Shown piece after piece: positions 63,593-64,000 of a stretch of 64,000 bases of DNA; the first letter of the stretch is position 1; every line of letters starts with the position of its first letter. Source of the stretch: Archangium violaceum (GTDB lineage: Bacteria > Myxococcota > Myxococcia > Myxococcales > Myxococcaceae). Position numbers and translations under genes: made by a program. The notes under the pieces are model-generated. The model worked only from the letters and a program-made list of their open reading frames with translations, was not told the origin of the DNA and searched no databases. The DNA lies in NCBI RefSeq assembly GCF_016887565.1, contig NZ_CP069396.1, positions 11,328,001 through 11,392,000 of the forward strand, read 5' to 3'.

Positions 63593-64000
63593 ATGAGTCT
63601 GGTCAAAGAGCTGTACGAGCCGTATGTGCTGCCCGCGCGCGCCCGCATCTCGACGGATCCGGTGATGCGCAGGCTGGTCGATCCCGCCATCGAGCCGCTC
63701 GTCCTGGAGCGGTTCTTCATCCAGTTGAACTCCCTGGGCGTGTACATGACCGAGCCCGTGGAGGGGTGGATCCGCCGCGCCGGCCAGCGCTGCATCGCCC
63801 AGGGCCAGGACTCCATCGGCAGGTCCCTCGTCGCGCACGCGAAGCACGAGGCCGGCCACCACCAGATGATGATCGACGACGTGCGCCACCTGGTGCGGCG
63901 GTGGAACTCGCGGCGCGGGCAGACCCTGCACGTGGAGCGGCTGCTCGCCCAGCACCCCACGGACGCGATGCGCGCCTACCGGCAGCTCCACGAGCAGACC
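63593..64000 (+). CDS. Haem-oxygenase-fold/diiron oxygenase-like protein (partial, runs off the window)
   Basis: The frame is open from ATG 63593 (AAGGAG ribosome site at 63579-63584) to the window edge: 136 residues, MSLVKELYEPYVLPARARIS at the start. The piece has an EPLVLERFFIQLNSLGVYMT helix and the sequence AKHEAGHHQMM, the H-x-x-E-x-x-H-type pattern of the TenA/PqqC-like, haem-oxygenase-fold family that carries iron or no metal. The C-terminus is missing. It follows the PilZ gene by 40 bases and may belong to the same operon. Confidence 0.6.
   Translation, partial: MSLVKELYEPYVLPARARISTDPVMRRLVDPAIEPLVLERFFIQLNSLGVYMTEPVEGWIRRAGQRCIAQGQDSIGRSLVAHAKHEAGHHQMMIDDVRHLVRRWNSRRGQTLHVERLLAQHPTDAMRAYRQLHEQT

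Overview
The window is a GC-rich (about 70 %) chromosomal segment from a delta-proteobacterium, almost certainly a myxobacterium of the Cystobacter/Archangium/Myxococcus kind. Evidence: a myxobacteria-restricted TIGR02265/DUF2378 protein (59939-60535), a SitA-like lipoprotein toxin with an AHH nuclease tail and its immunity gene (42745-44643), many lipoproteins, PilZ and cyclic-nucleotide sensors, and very strong G/C third-position bias. No rRNA, tRNA, CRISPR array, prophage or insertion sequence was seen. About 50 protein genes fill the window; most gaps are under 250 bases. Almost every gene has a long antisense or frame-shifted shadow ORF caused by GC bias; these are left out.

Layout. 1-8205: mixed genes on both strands (TPR/cyclic-nucleotide sensor, chalcone-isomerase-like protein, erythromycin esterase, two alpha/beta hydrolases, ZIP transporter, MshEN-type protein, lipoprotein). 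8218-13277: two overlapping minus-strand genes for membrane-embedded spermidine-synthase-like proteins. 13434-15633: NTF2-like protein, small membrane protein, dihaem cytochrome peroxidase homologue. 15643-21113: an alpha-2-macroglobulin split into two overlapping genes. 21202-23985: YXWGXW-repeat protein, then an Lrp regulator with an aminotransferase behind a good promoter. 24094-28166: large lipoprotein and several small or unknown proteins. 28173-30741: LysR plus AEC permease operon, divergent from a lipoprotein. 30846-34523: MFS transporter, cytochrome P450, small membrane protein, M15 peptidase. 34662-40423: complete tripartite RND efflux operon. 40737-42628: lipoprotein and AlaA-type aminotransferase. 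42745-44643: toxin/immunity island. 44815-55043: U32 protein, NTF2-like protein, prephenate dehydrogenase-chorismate mutase, DUF3060 protein, serine hydrolase, dihydroxyacetone kinase, hybrid-sensor-type histidine kinase. 55080-59918: site-2-protease-like peptidase and a 1237-residue VIT/vWA/DUF2135 lipoprotein. 59939-64000: DUF2378 and TerB-like proteins, a PilZ protein and the start of a haem-oxygenase-fold protein that runs off the window.

Most striking: (1) the SitA-like AHH toxin has an in-frame TGA immediately before its W-H-H catalytic motif while the downstream immunity gene is intact; (2) the split alpha-2-macroglobulin and the distant VIT/vWA/DUF2135 lipoprotein share a near-identical 12-residue linker motif, which, with the known linkage of DUF2135 and A2M in the E. 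coli yfa cluster, suggests one envelope system; (3) the tandem spermidine-synthase-like proteins have lost the usual catalytic aspartate motif; (4) one 35-base hairpin element occurs as two exact intergenic copies 16.7 kb apart; (5) the PilZ / haem-oxygenase-fold gene pair at the right edge.
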